Translations under genes and position numbers: made by a program
Notes under the pieces: model-generated
The model's input: only the letters and a program-made list of their open reading frames with translations
What the model was told of the DNA's origin: nothing
Database searches by the model: none
Part shown: piece after piece, positions 32,825 to 42,087 of the stretch
How the letters are laid out: every line of letters starts with the position of its first letter
How positions within the stretch are numbered: the first letter of the stretch is position 1
NCBI GenBank assembly: GCA_964605665.1
Contig: CAZSDP010000003.1
Span: 186,001 to 250,000, forward strand
Origin: CAZSDP01 sp964605665
GTDB lineage: Bacteria > Planctomycetota > UBA8108 > UBA1146
DNA: 64,000 bases
Reading direction: 5' to 3'

Positions 32825-35464
32825 TCAATCACGCGTTCCTGGGCCAGACTCTAGAGCGGTCGCCACTTCAGTAGCAAACTGCCCCACACGCGAGTCGGGG
32901 GCGCGGCCTACCGGCCACACTTCGCGAAAGCTCTGCCACTCCTCTTGTGCTTCAACTCTCTTTTCAGGGTCGCTTCCACTTTGCTCGATGAGGCTGGCGA
33001 TCCGTTCGAGCCAGGAGAGAAAGATCGCTTCCGGCCACGGAAAGACCACCAGATCATCCGCGACGAATCGGTGATCGGCAAGGATCTGCTCCGCATCCGC
33101 CGGCTTTCCATCCTGCCGTAGTCGCCGTGCAACTCCAAGAGAGCTCAAAGCTCCTTGCAATCGCCCCAACGTTGAGTCAGCGGCAACTTCTTGGTCGATG
33201 GTCACCTGATATGGCCCCTCGTGGAGGTATCTCAGTAGTAGCTCCGTTTCGGGGCGTTGAGGATCAAGTTCGCGTGCGCGTCGAAGTGATCGATCCGCAG
33301 CCTCGAGATCTCCACCGAGAGCCTCCATCGCCGCCACGACCCGATCGCGCAGTGAGGGATCGAAAGGATCATCGATCGCTCGGCTCCGCTTCTCTGCAAG
33401 TTCGATCTGATCGTTGATCGCTAAGATCAAAGAGGATGCGACGGCACTCTCTTTGACGCCTTCCCCCGCAGTGGCGCCATTAGCGGCGGGTTTGATCTTC
33501 CGCTTCTGTAGGAGATAAGGAAGCCTGAGCCAACTCGCAGGATGCTGAGCAGGCAATTCGAGCAAGCGATCTCCAAACTGACGCAGAGCAGTTTCACGAT
33601 CGACGCTGGTCAGATTCGCTGCGTGTTCCCATCTCAGCAAGTCGCTGGAGGAATCGTCTCCCAACAGTATTCTCGCTCGGTCGATGGCCTCCTGAGTCGC
33701 TGCGCGGTCACCTCGACGCCAAGCGATCTCGGCGAGTGCTTGCGCTGCCCAAGGGAACGCAATCCCATCCTCCGCTTGCAACATCTCGAGTAACTCTTGA
33801 TCAGAGATCGACGGATCATGAATCGCAAAGACCAAGTTAAGGTGACGTGCCAAGGGATGGGGTTGCTCCCAACGCAAAGAAGGAGACTTCACCTTGATCT
33901 CGAGTCTCCCATTGAGAATCGCTGCCGGGGCAGTCCGCTGATTCCCCAGGGGCGCAAGGAGCGTACGGGTATTTTGAAGCTGATCCTCGAGCACCCATAT
34001 GGCCGCCTCCCACGCCGACGCTTCTGGAAACACTCCAGCGATTTGCTGCGCTTCAGCAAATGCGGAGCGGGCCGCGGACCAATCCTCTCGATCGGTGGCG
34101 CGGACTCCATCGATAAAGAGGATGACCGCCTCATCGGGGATTTCGGCACTCCACTCAGTCAGACGATTTCCGGCATTGTCGTTCTTCACCCGCTCAGCGA
34201 CTAGCCGAGCCAAGGTCAGAGGGCCAGTCGCCTGCTCTTGCCTCGCTCCAGAGCCGGTGAGAGAAGTCCAATTCGCTTCCCACTCCGCTGATCCGTCGAC
34301 ACCGTCGGTAACGGTCACCGTTCCAGTCAACGCAAGATCATCGACCGCCATGAGCAAACCGCTGCCGGGGTCGTCACCGGAGAGGAAGATCGCGAGAGCG
34401 TCTCGAAATCTCTCGCTCGACTCAGTCTCTGACCCTGAGGCTCCAACCCAAGTCCCCACCGAAACCACCGGCGCAACGGAAGTCCCTCCGACCGTCGTAC
34501 GACTTTGAGAGTTCTGCTCCGCCCCGAATTCACTCCAGAGAACAATGGCGAGAGTCACCAGAAGGAACAAAATGAGTACGGGGGAGAGCTGCAGTCGCTT
34601 CCCCTCTTCCACTCGACGACGAAGCCGCAATATCCGCTCGACCTCCACCGCCTCTGGCCGCCGTTCCGGGTGGTCTCGATTCAGTAACTTGCTGATCAGT
34701 TCCGCAATCTCCTGAGGAAGCTCGGGGCGTAACTCCCTCGCATCGGGAGCTTCGCTCTGCTGGCGAATTCGTACGCGATGCTCATCCCCGTCTTCGCCTC
34801 CGAATGGAAGTTGGCCGGTCGCCATCTCAAACAGCATCACTCCCAAGGCGAATCGATCGGCGGCAGCGGTTCTCGCACCACCCGCGAGGAGCTCTGGGGC
34901 CATGTATGCGGGAGTTCCCCAGAGTTCTCCGTCTCCGAACTCCTCCTCCGGAATCGACAATCCAAAGTCCAACAACTTGGCACGCCCCGGCTCTCCCGAA
35001 ATCACCACGTTGTCCGCTTTCAAGTCTCCGTGCACCAAGTCACTCTGATGGGCAGCGGCAACTGCAGCGGCGACGTCCTGACCGAGTCGAAGCAATCTTC
35101 CAAAGGGCAGTGGACCACGGCGGAGGAGAGCCCGTAGAGTCGGACCTTCAACCCACTCAAATGCGATGAATGCCAAATTGGTCTCATCATCGATTCCCGC
35201 CTGATAGACACGGGCGATTCGTGGGTGAGAAAGCCGGGAGGTATTCTTCGCTTCGGAAATCAGGTTCGCTGCTCGGTTCGGATCATCGATCAGCTTGATC
35301 GCGACGGTACGATCGAGGGTGGTATCGGTGGCCCTGACGACGGTTCCAAATCCACCACTTGCCACGACCGTATCGAGTCGATAATGCGCGATCGTCTGTG
35401 GTTGAGCTGAAGATCGCTCGTCTGGACTCTGAAAGGACGCTTCCCTCGGTACTCCGTCACTCAT
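32825..35464 (-). CDS. Transmembrane Ser/Thr protein kinase
   Basis: The protein has 879 residues. The kinase domain spans about 28-290: glycine loop ASGGFGTVV, Lys57 in VAIKLI, Glu in ISEAKN, catalytic loop HGDLKADN (Asp147) with Gly in place of the usual Arg, DFGLS (166-170) and GTPAYMAPE. The missing HRD arginine suggests activation without activation-loop phosphorylation. A transmembrane helix (SPVLILFLLVTLAIVLW, about 300-320) follows. The outer part of about 550 residues is helical and repetitive, with tetratricopeptide-like pairs of helices near the end. It is typical of planctomycete kinases with a sensor outside. ATG overlaps the stop of the ATP-grasp gene (ATGA). Substrates are unknown. 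Confidence 0.9.
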   Translation of the reverse strand: MSDGVPREASFQSPDERSSAQPQTIAHYRLDTVVASGGFGTVVRATDTTLDRTVAIKLIDDPNRAANLISEAKNTSRLSHPRIARVYQAGIDDETNLAFIAFEWVEGPTLRALLRRGPLPFGRLLRLGQDVAAAVAAAHQSDLVHGDLKADNVVISGEPGRAKLLDFGLSIPEEEFGDGELWGTPAYMAPELLAGGARTAAADRFALGVMLFEMATGQLPFGGEDGDEHRVRIRQQSEAPDARELRPELPQEIAELISKLLNRDHPERRPEAVEVERILRLRRRVEEGKRLQLSPVLILFLLVTLAIVLWSEFGAEQNSQSRTTVGGTSVAPVVSVGTWVGASGSETESSERFRDALAIFLSGDDPGSGLLMAVDDLALTGTVTVTDGVDGSAEWEANWTSLTGSGARQEQATGPLTLARLVAERVKNDNAGNRLTEWSAEIPDEAVILFIDGVRATDREDWSAARSAFAEAQQIAGVFPEASAWEAAIWVLEDQLQNTRTLLAPLGNQRTAPAAILNGRLEIKVKSPSLRWEQPHPLARHLNLVFAIHDPSISDQELLEMLQAEDGIAFPWAAQALAEIAWRRGDRAATQEAIDRARILLGDDSSSDLLRWEHAANLTSVDRETALRQFGDRLLELPAQHPASWLRLPYLLQKRKIKPAANGATAGEGVKESAVASSLILAINDQIELAEKRSRAIDDPFDPSLRDRVVAAMEALGGDLEAADRSLRRARELDPQRPETELLLRYLHEGPYQVTIDQEVAADSTLGRLQGALSSLGVARRLRQDGKPADAEQILADHRFVADDLVVFPWPEAIFLSWLERIASLIEQSGSDPEKRVEAQEEWQSFREVWPVGRAPDSRVGQFATEVATALESGPGTRD

Positions 35465-36369
35465 CGACCCATACTCCCAGCTCCCACCCGAGGGTTTTGT
35501 CGATCGACAGCGAGCGACGTCAGCACCTCGGAGGCGAGATCAAGACCGGTCGCACGTTCGATTCCTTCGAGTCCTGGCGAGCCATTGACTTCGATCACCT
35601 TCGAACCATCAACTCCGGAAAGCAGGTCCACCCCAGCAAAGCGAAGCCCCACCGCTTCGGTCGCTGCGATCGCGAGTTCACTCTCATCATCGGTCGGTTG
35701 GAGCACCTCTGCTCGCCCGCCGCGATGTAAATTCGGCCGGAACTCCCCCGACTTTGCGATCCGCCGAATCGAGGCGATCACCCTTCCGTCGAGAACGAGC
35801 AGTCGACGATCTTCTCCGATGGAGCCGGTGACCAGCTGCTGCACCAAATGATCGCGTCCGGTCAGAATGAGATTCTCGAGAATGGCGACCGCCGTCGCTC
35901 GGGTTTCAGCGAGCATCACGCCTCTGCCTTGTCCTCCATTCAGAGGTTTGATCACCACGGGAGGTCCACCCACGGCATCGATCGCAGAATCGAGATGGTC
36001 GAGATCCTTGGCAAAGACCGACAACGGGGTGGGAATCCCCGCAGCGGACAAGCGCTCGGCAGTGCGCAGTTTATCGAATGCGACCGACAAACCCTCTGGT
36101 TCGTTGAGTGGCTGAGCACCACTGCTGATCAGCGCCCGACTGGCCGCCAGAACTAGCTCTGGCAGATATGCTCCCATCCGAGGGATGAAAGCATCGAGGT
36201 GAGGAGTCCGTTCTTGACGTTGGAGAAGTTCCGATCCAGAGGGGCCGACTCGAACCGTGAGGTCGAGGAGCGGGAGAGGAACCATCTCATGGCCGAGGCG
36301 CTCCCCGGCGGCGAGGAGGCGCCTGGTCGTCGCCAGGTCAACATCTCGAGAAATGACTCCGATCCGCAC
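35461..36369 (-). CDS. RimK-like ATP-grasp ligase
   Basis: The protein has 302 residues. RimK family order is seen: a short N-terminal domain ending in IPRMGAYLPELVLAASRAL, then FDKLRTAERLSAAGIPTPLS, VVIKPLNGGQGRGVMLAE (ATP-binding Lys and glycine loop), DRRLLVLDGRVIASIRR, and the metal site VDLLSG...KVIEVNGSPGLEGIE. Enzymes of this group ligate glutamate or other amino acids to ribosomal protein S6, to coenzyme F420 or to carrier proteins. The substrate here is not clear. GTG start with GGGAG five bases upstream. It is first in a four-gene operon with kinase, PolX and thioesterase. Confidence 0.87.
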   Translation of the reverse strand: MRIGVISRDVDLATTRRLLAAGERLGHEMVPLPLLDLTVRVGPSGSELLQRQERTPHLDAFIPRMGAYLPELVLAASRALISSGAQPLNEPEGLSVAFDKLRTAERLSAAGIPTPLSVFAKDLDHLDSAIDAVGGPPVVIKPLNGGQGRGVMLAETRATAVAILENLILTGRDHLVQQLVTGSIGEDRRLLVLDGRVIASIRRIAKSGEFRPNLHRGGRAEVLQPTDDESELAIAATEAVGLRFAGVDLLSGVDGSKVIEVNGSPGLEGIERATGLDLASEVLTSLAVDRQNPRVGAGSMGR

Positions 36370-36644
36370 AAATTCTCCCTCTCGAGCGGGGATGGTCCGC
36401 CCGCCTAGAATCGGTATAGCCGGATCTGAGGAGGAGAACCACTCTTGCTTCTACGATCGGAGCCGAGGAATCTCCCACCCCCAGCGATCAGCCGGCAAAA
36501 TGAAGGTCTGAAAGGTCACTCCTCACCTTCGCACGGCCGCCAAAAGAGGCCACCCTACTGCCGCTTCGGTTTCAGGCAAAAGAACCGATTCAGCCTCCAC
36601 AGTGGATGGACCGGCGAGAAATTCAGAGCGATGAACAAGGTCGG

Positions 36645-37220
36645 TTAAGAAGGAGTGAATTGTAGAATTGAATCATACTTCGAGGATGCCGGACGAGCCT
36701 CTGCAGTCTCCGCATTGTAAATCGAGAACTCTTTCACCTCTTGCCCATAGCAATGCAGGGTGATCGCGATTTCGTCGCGACTACAGTTTTCCATCCGGTG
36801 AATATCGACATGGGGCGGAAACACCGTTCCCACTGAACCCGCACTGCCGACAAACACCTCGATCGGTCTCAAGCAACGGTGATCTTCGACGATGTCTTCA
36901 CCGTAGTTGACGAACTTCATCTGACCTTGAGCAACACCGAGAACTCCCCAACTCGGATGGTCATGAATGGGAGTTCCTTGACCTGGTCGCCACACCAGTG
37001 CGAGAAGCGAGTATCGATCATCTGCATCGACATGGACCAGATGTCGTGAGTACTTCGATTCACCGGGCGGTAAGTCTGCGAGTTCGGTGTCCAACGCGTG
37101 GGGAAGAAAACGCCCCATGGCATCCAGAGTTTGCAGAATCCGATCACGATCGCTGGTGTGGCGCTCCACGATCGAGTCCATCTCCTCGAGGAGCATCGGT
37201 AGTGTCTTCAACGGATTCAT
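36645..37220 (-). CDS. Cysteine dioxygenase type I
   Basis: The protein has 191 residues. The cupin metal site is PIHDHPSWGVLGVAQGQMKF (two His) with the third His in VDIHRMEN. This is the three-histidine iron centre of cysteine dioxygenase; spacing and length fit bacterial CDO. It oxidises cysteine to cysteine sulfinate with oxygen. The homologous mercaptopropionate dioxygenase cannot be fully excluded without alignment. ATG at 37220 has AAGGA seven bases upstream; the frame opens 19 codons earlier, but that part has no support. It stands alone with about 275 bases before the ATP-grasp gene. Confidence 0.87.
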   Translation of the reverse strand: MNPLKTLPMLLEEMDSIVERHTSDRDRILQTLDAMGRFLPHALDTELADLPPGESKYSRHLVHVDADDRYSLLALVWRPGQGTPIHDHPSWGVLGVAQGQMKFVNYGEDIVEDHRCLRPIEVFVGSAGSVGTVFPPHVDIHRMENCSRDEIAITLHCYGQEVKEFSIYNAETAEARPASSKYDSILQFTPS

Positions 37221-37656
37221 CAATTGTCCTTCCGAGGGCTCTAGGTGGCCAGTGGAGAAGCATGGCATCCCCGTCAAGGCCAGCTGATCGGCTCATCCCC
37301 CCATACTCCATCTCCGAAAGAGAGCAGTGGAGTTCCCCTTTGACCAAGATAGGATCTGGTCACATTCTCAAGGCCAGTCACTTCCTTAAACTCTAGCGAC
37401 TGGCGAAGAAAGAGTCCTGCCCATCGCCTTCCAGGTTATCGCCCCACCCCCTCCGCCACAAGCTCATGATAGTCAAGAGAGAGCGATCTCTTGCGAGAAA
37501 ACGCTCTGAAGAGAATACTGATCGGTGAAGCGGTCACCACAACGGGGCCCCAGTGGTGCTATCTTTGAATCATCGTATTTGTACATGGGGTGATGAATAC
37601 TGCGAATTCGATGATCAGCGGTGCTTGATCTGGAGTGATAATGGGCTGGAGGGACG
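37221..37656. other. 436-base intergenic region with inverted repeats
   Basis: This lies between two divergent genes and must hold both promoters. It contains an inverted repeat CACCAC/GTGGTG at 37535-37558 around the GC-rich palindrome GGGGCCCC, and a looser AGAGCG/CGCTCT pair at 37480-37507. Neither has a T-run. No ORF with family features was seen. Confidence 0.45.
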
Positions 37657-38124
37657 TTGGTATTCCACAAAATTCTAGTACCCACCGACTTCTCAGACTT
37701 CTCTCTTGCGGCAGTTCCAGCGGCGATCGAGTTCGCGAATTGCAGCGGGGGCTTGGTCAACCTCCTGTTTGTTCTCGAAGATCTCCCTTCAGTGCCAATG
37801 CTAACTTTCGAGCACCTCCCCGCGGGAGTCGCAGAGCAGTTTTACGAAGAGTCAAAGATCCATGCGGAGCGGTCGTTGATGGAAACCCAGGAAACGAAGA
37901 TTCCCGAAGAGGTACGTGGCGCCACTTTTGTCCGCCGCGGACCCGCAGCGGTTTCGATCGTGCACGCTGCCGAAGAACTACCCGCTGACCTGATCGTGAT
38001 GACGACTCACGGTCGATCCGGACTCAAGAATGCGCTCTTGGGAAGTGTCACTGAACGAGTGGTACGCACCGCACCTTGTCCCGTTCTCACCGTCCGAAAT
38101 CAAAGTGGAGGGGAACATCGATGA
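37657..38124 (+). CDS. Universal stress protein, UspA family
   Basis: The protein has 155 residues and a single Usp domain. KILVPTDFSDFSLAAV at the start and MTTHGRSGLKNALLGSVTERVVRTAPCPVL at the end contain the ATP-binding G-x2-G-x9-G-S pattern, so it belongs to the nucleotide-binding subclass. Such proteins act in the cytoplasm during starvation and stress. Start is TTG at 37657, preceded by GGAGGG at short spacing. Its stop overlaps the start of the lectin gene (ATGA), which ties it to exported carbohydrate proteins, an unusual company for a stress protein. Confidence 0.9.
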   Translation: MVFHKILVPTDFSDFSLAAVPAAIEFANCSGGLVNLLFVLEDLPSVPMLTFEHLPAGVAEQFYEESKIHAERSLMETQETKIPEEVRGATFVRRGPAAVSIVHAAEELPADLIVMTTHGRSGLKNALLGSVTERVVRTAPCPVLTVRNQSGGEHR

Positions 38125-39095
38125 GCAGATCTATGCTTCTATGCGGCCTCGCATTGGTACTCTTCTGCTCCACGATCGCTCTCCCATCCGACTTTGAATA
38201 CACCGACTTTTCGAACGCGGTGGGGCTCACTCTTGTCGGGAACGCCATCGTTTCTGGGATCTACGTGCAGCTGACCGCGGCGATCAACACCCAATCCGGA
38301 GCAGTCTGGACCAACGAGCAATACGACGTCGCGAATGGGTTCAGCACCACGTTCGAATTTCAGATCAATCCCCCGACTGGCGGCGCCGACGGGATGACCT
38401 TCATCCTCCAATCAAATTCTCCCACTGAACTTCGGACCGGTGGCGGGGGCCTCGGATACGACGGGATGCCGAATTCGATCGTCCTGGAGATCGATCACTA
38501 CAACAACGGAAACCATGCGGACCCCAATGGCAACCATCTCAGCCTCCATGCGGTGCTGGGAGGACCAAACACCGCGAACGAGAGTGCCTCGATTGGAATC
38601 GCCACTTCGATTCCAAATCTCGGTGGGATTCACACCATTCAAGTCGACTACGACGGAACGGAAATGGTGATTTCACTCGACGGATCTGCGCTGATTACCG
38701 CCACGATCGATGCTGCCGCTCACCTGGGAGGCCCAACCGCGCACCTCGGCTTTACTGGCGCAACGGGAGGCTTGAACGAACAACACCTGCTGCGCAGCTG
38801 GAGCTTTCAATCGCAAGGTGAGTTTCAACGTGGCGATGCCAATGCAGACGGTGGAATGACCCTCGAAGACGCTCTTGATATCGCAACGAGCCTCTTTGTC
38901 TCACCATTTGCACCGGTCGAATGTCCCGATGCCGGCGATGTCGATGACAACGGAGTCGTGAGTATCGCTGATGCCATCTGGCTGCTCGGTAACCTGTTCG
39001 GTACCGGCTTCCCCCCCATCTCCGCTCCCTATCCCGACTGTGGGAGCGACGCAACATCTGACTCCCTCAATTGTTCGAGTACACAGTGTCCATAA
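38121..39095 (+). CDS. Exported L-type lectin-like protein with dockerin-like tail
   Basis: The protein has 324 residues. Signal peptide: MLLCGLALVLFCSTIALPS. The lectin-like domain (about 25-235) has NGFSTTFEFQINPP, GADGMTFILQS, LGYDGMPNSIVLEIDHYNN and HLSLHAVLGG, the pattern of legume/L-type lectins with a metal-binding Asp in EIDHYNNGNHADPNGNH. The C-terminal module (about 240-320) is dockerin-like: FQRGDANADGGMTLEDAL, DAGDVDDNGVVSIADA, ending SLNCSSTQCP. It probably binds sugars at the cell surface. ATG has GGAGGGG eight bases upstream and overlaps the Usp stop. The sulfatase gene follows after 17 bases. Confidence 0.87.
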   Translation: MSRSMLLCGLALVLFCSTIALPSDFEYTDFSNAVGLTLVGNAIVSGIYVQLTAAINTQSGAVWTNEQYDVANGFSTTFEFQINPPTGGADGMTFILQSNSPTELRTGGGGLGYDGMPNSIVLEIDHYNNGNHADPNGNHLSLHAVLGGPNTANESASIGIATSIPNLGGIHTIQVDYDGTEMVISLDGSALITATIDAAAHLGGPTAHLGFTGATGGLNEQHLLRSWSFQSQGEFQRGDANADGGMTLEDALDIATSLFVSPFAPVECPDAGDVDDNGVVSIADAIWLLGNLFGTGFPPISAPYPDCGSDATSDSLNCSSTQCP

Positions 39096-39112
39096 TCGAC
39101 CGAGGAGGACTT

Positions 39113-40555
39113 GTGAGAGATCGCATCGTCTTTGCGCTCATCGTTGCATTCTGCCTGTTGAACACCGCTGTCTTCGGACAAGAGTCGACCAAACCTGATC
39201 GACTCCCCAACATTGTCCTCGTGTTCACCGATGATCAGGGTTGGGGAGATCTGTCATGTTTTGGTTCGACAGAGATTCCCACCCCAGAAATCGATCGACT
39301 CGCAGCAGAGGGGATGAGGCTGTCGAACTTTTACGCAGCGCAACCGGTCTGTTCCGCGTCCAGAGCATCTCTACTCACCGGCTGCTACGCCAACCGGATT
39401 GGAGTTCGCGGTGCCTATGGCCCCAACTCAAAGGTCGGACTCGCTGCTCGCGAAACCACTATCGCGGAACTACTGAAGCCACTCGGTTACCGAACCGCCA
39501 TCTTTGGAAAATGGCATCTCGGGCATCTGACTCCTTTCTTACCCACTCAACATGGGTTCGATACCTACTTTGGCATTCCATATTCAAATGATATGTGGCC
39601 AGGGCATCCGGAATCTCCGAAGGCCTGGGCTCCGCTGCCTTGGTATCGGAACAACGATCCGGTTGCCATTCTCAAAGATCACGACGCCCAGGAGGAGATC
39701 ACCGAGCGTCTCACCGTAGAAGCGGTCAACTTCATTCAATCGTGTGGAGACTCTCCGTTCTTTCTTTACGTCCCCCACTCGATGCCTCATGTACCACTGG
39801 GGGTGAGCGCTCCATTTAGACACCGAACTCCCTATGGGATGTACGGAGACGTCATTCGGGAGATCGATGCCTCAGTGGGACGACTCCGAATCGCACTCGA
39901 GGAATCGGGAGTCCTCGACGACACCATCTTTATCTTTACTAGCGATAATGGACCTTGGCTGAGCTACGGAGATCACGCAGGAACGACGGGCGGTTTGCGA
40001 GAGGGTAAAGGAACCACTTTTGAAGGAGGAGTTCGGGTTCCCTTCGTGATCCGCGATCCGAAGCGAGTCCCCGCTGGATCGGTCTGTGACGAGCCATGCA
40101 TGACGATCGACATCTTGCCGACGATCGCTGAAATCGTTGGAGCAGACCTTCCTGAGTTACCCATCGACGGGAAGAGTCTTCTCGCGCTCTTCGAGAATAG
40201 GCCCGGCGCCACCAGTCCGCATGATGCGTTGTATTTCTGGTATCACGACCGGCACCTGGAAGCGATGCGCTCAGGGCGTTGGAAATTGCACTTTCCTCAT
40301 CGCTATCGCACCCTGCCCGAAGGCGCAGAGGGGAATAATGGAATCCCCGCGAAATACAACTACCGAGCAGAAATCGGCTTGAGTCTCTTTGACCTCGCGT
40401 CCGACCGCGCTGAGAGCAAGAATGTTGCAGAGGATCATCCTGAAGTCGTTGAACGCCTCATGAAAATGGCCGACGAAATGAGGGCAAAACTAGGAGATAA
40501 ACTGCAGGGAATCGACGGATCGGAAGAGCGACCGATCGGTACCCTTGAGAGCTAG
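39113..40555 (+). CDS. Exported sulfatase (formylglycine type)
   Basis: The protein has 480 residues. The signal peptide is in the region IVFALIVAFCLLNTAVFGQ. NIVLVFTDDQGWGDLSCFG gives the two calcium-binding Asp. CSASRASLLTGC (Cys80) is the C-x-[AS]-x-R sulfatase signature in which the cysteine becomes formylglycine. FGKWHLGHL and TSDNGPWLSYGDHAG carry further active-site residues. It hydrolyses sulfate esters, probably of sulfated polysaccharides, as is common in marine planctomycetes. It needs a formylglycine-generating enzyme, which is not in this window. GTG at 39113 has GAGGAGG just upstream. It is the third gene of the Usp-lectin-sulfatase operon. Confidence 0.92.
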   Translation: MRDRIVFALIVAFCLLNTAVFGQESTKPDRLPNIVLVFTDDQGWGDLSCFGSTEIPTPEIDRLAAEGMRLSNFYAAQPVCSASRASLLTGCYANRIGVRGAYGPNSKVGLAARETTIAELLKPLGYRTAIFGKWHLGHLTPFLPTQHGFDTYFGIPYSNDMWPGHPESPKAWAPLPWYRNNDPVAILKDHDAQEEITERLTVEAVNFIQSCGDSPFFLYVPHSMPHVPLGVSAPFRHRTPYGMYGDVIREIDASVGRLRIALEESGVLDDTIFIFTSDNGPWLSYGDHAGTTGGLREGKGTTFEGGVRVPFVIRDPKRVPAGSVCDEPCMTIDILPTIAEIVGADLPELPIDGKSLLALFENRPGATSPHDALYFWYHDRHLEAMRSGRWKLHFPHRYRTLPEGAEGNNGIPAKYNYRAEIGLSLFDLASDRAESKNVAEDHPEVVERLMKMADEMRAKLGDKLQGIDGSEERPIGTLES

Positions 40556-40796
40556 AAGATTCTGTTCAAACCACCCAGTCTACGCGAGGTTTGCCAGCTT
40601 GCGGTCACGCCGAAAGCTCCGACTCAAGGGCGGGGATTCCTCTGGCTCTACACCGGGGCAAACGTCGGCTCGCGCGGTGGCGAGTCTCGGTGACGAGTTC
40701 GATCTCGCCACTTCCCCAGTGGTCATTCCTGAAGTCTGATCGATCATTGAACAGCCGTCCGCGCACTTTCCGAATGAGTAAGAATTCTTCGGCAGC

Positions 40797-41819
40797 TCAA
40801 TCGCTGTCTACCACCCTCAGCTTCTGACTCTTTTGAGCTTCAGTGACCGTCTTGAGCGACGATACACATCGACACCTTCGCAAAAATTCGAGGACATATC
40901 CGCCGAAATCGATCTGCCACCACTTGAATCCAAACTTCGCAGAATTTGGAAAGGCGTGATGGTTGTTGTGCCAACCTTCCCCCATGCACGTCAGAGCAGT
41001 AAACCAATTGTTGCGGCTTTCATCTTTGTTGCGAAATGGCCGTGAACCGAAGATGTGCGAAACGGAGTTAATACACCACGTAACATGCTGCACGATCCCC
41101 ACTGCAACAAGGCCACCCCAAAAAAACCCGCAGAACGCTCCGGCTAAGTTCGAAGTCACGAGCCATCCTCCAAGGGCGTTGAGAGAGAAGTGCAAGTACC
41201 CCAATTTCACGTGGTACTTGTTTATGAGGACCAACCCACGATCAGACGTCAAGTCAGAGAGGGCATGGCGCCTTCCCGTTTCTGTTGCTTCGGTCTGTGT
41301 GAAGTTGAGAAATTGTTGGGCATTTTTCCACGCCCGCGCTCCAACAGGGTCCTCAGGCCCCGAATGGGTGTAGGTGTCTCGTCTCAACCAGAGAATATGT
41401 CCATGAAAAAATGCCTTCAGTCGCTGCCCGAAAGTGGGCGAGGGATGGGGGCAGACCGGTGAATGAGGATCTCCCGGTCGATCCGCCGTCAAATGGTGAG
41501 TCCGATGATGCAACACCCACCAGAACAACGGTCCTTGCCAAGCCATGCTCCCCAGGACGGCAAGAAGATATCTCAGCGGCTTAATCGCTCGAAAACTGCG
41601 ATGTGAAAACAATCGGTGATAACCCAGTGTGATCCCCAGCATCAACAAACTGTAGTTGACGAGAATAAATCCGAGCCAAATCCAGTTAAATCCAAACTGG
41701 GTAATGACCAGAGGCGAGGCGAGAATCGCCAGGCTAGGAATGAGCGCCATGTTAGCAGGCCGATCAATCGTGCCCGGTCTACGAACTTCACTTTGAGTGG
41801 TTTCGTTCACGGTGAGCAC
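40797..41819 (-). CDS. Acyl-CoA (stearoyl-type) delta-9 fatty acid desaturase
   Basis: The protein has 340 residues. The three histidine boxes are HRLFSH, HHRTHH and HNNHH (within GEGWHNNHHAFP), the di-iron ligands of membrane desaturases. Hydrophobic pairs before the first box (IPSLAILASPLVI, LGFILVNYSLLMLGI) and in the middle (AFCGFFWGGLVAVGIV) form the membrane part. FGSRPFRNKDESRNNW matches the bacterial stearoyl-CoA desaturase family. It inserts a double bond in membrane acyl chains with oxygen. The frame starts with GTG at 41819; GTG at 41810 is better spaced from AGGGAG. It stands alone, convergent with the sulfatase. Confidence 0.92.
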   Translation of the reverse strand: MLTVNETTQSEVRRPGTIDRPANMALIPSLAILASPLVITQFGFNWIWLGFILVNYSLLMLGITLGYHRLFSHRSFRAIKPLRYLLAVLGSMAWQGPLFWWVLHHRTHHLTADRPGDPHSPVCPHPSPTFGQRLKAFFHGHILWLRRDTYTHSGPEDPVGARAWKNAQQFLNFTQTEATETGRRHALSDLTSDRGLVLINKYHVKLGYLHFSLNALGGWLVTSNLAGAFCGFFWGGLVAVGIVQHVTWCINSVSHIFGSRPFRNKDESRNNWFTALTCMGEGWHNNHHAFPNSAKFGFKWWQIDFGGYVLEFLRRCRCVSSLKTVTEAQKSQKLRVVDSD

Positions 41820-42087
41820 ACTCCCTACATCCTGACTCGGTACAAAATAGCTGGCAATTCAATAAAAAGGGTGACGCCAGAATAACTGCGAAAATCGTAC
41901 CACAAGTTGACCGCAATACACCCCAGATCGTGCGTCACCAAACGACTCAATAGTGTTTGACCTGAATGTACGGGACAAAGTGCTTTGGGTTGGCGGTCGG
42001 CTCCCTCATTTGCAGGCATCGCGCTTATCGCAGAGGGTCATCCCGAAGTGGTCGTCACCTGGCGAGCTCGACTTCGCCAATGAGGGC

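Noticed and set aside
37637..37642. GATAAT as a -10 box for the Usp gene
   Set aside because: It lies 15 bases before the start codon with the ribosome binding site in between, and no -35 box is present at 16-18 bases.
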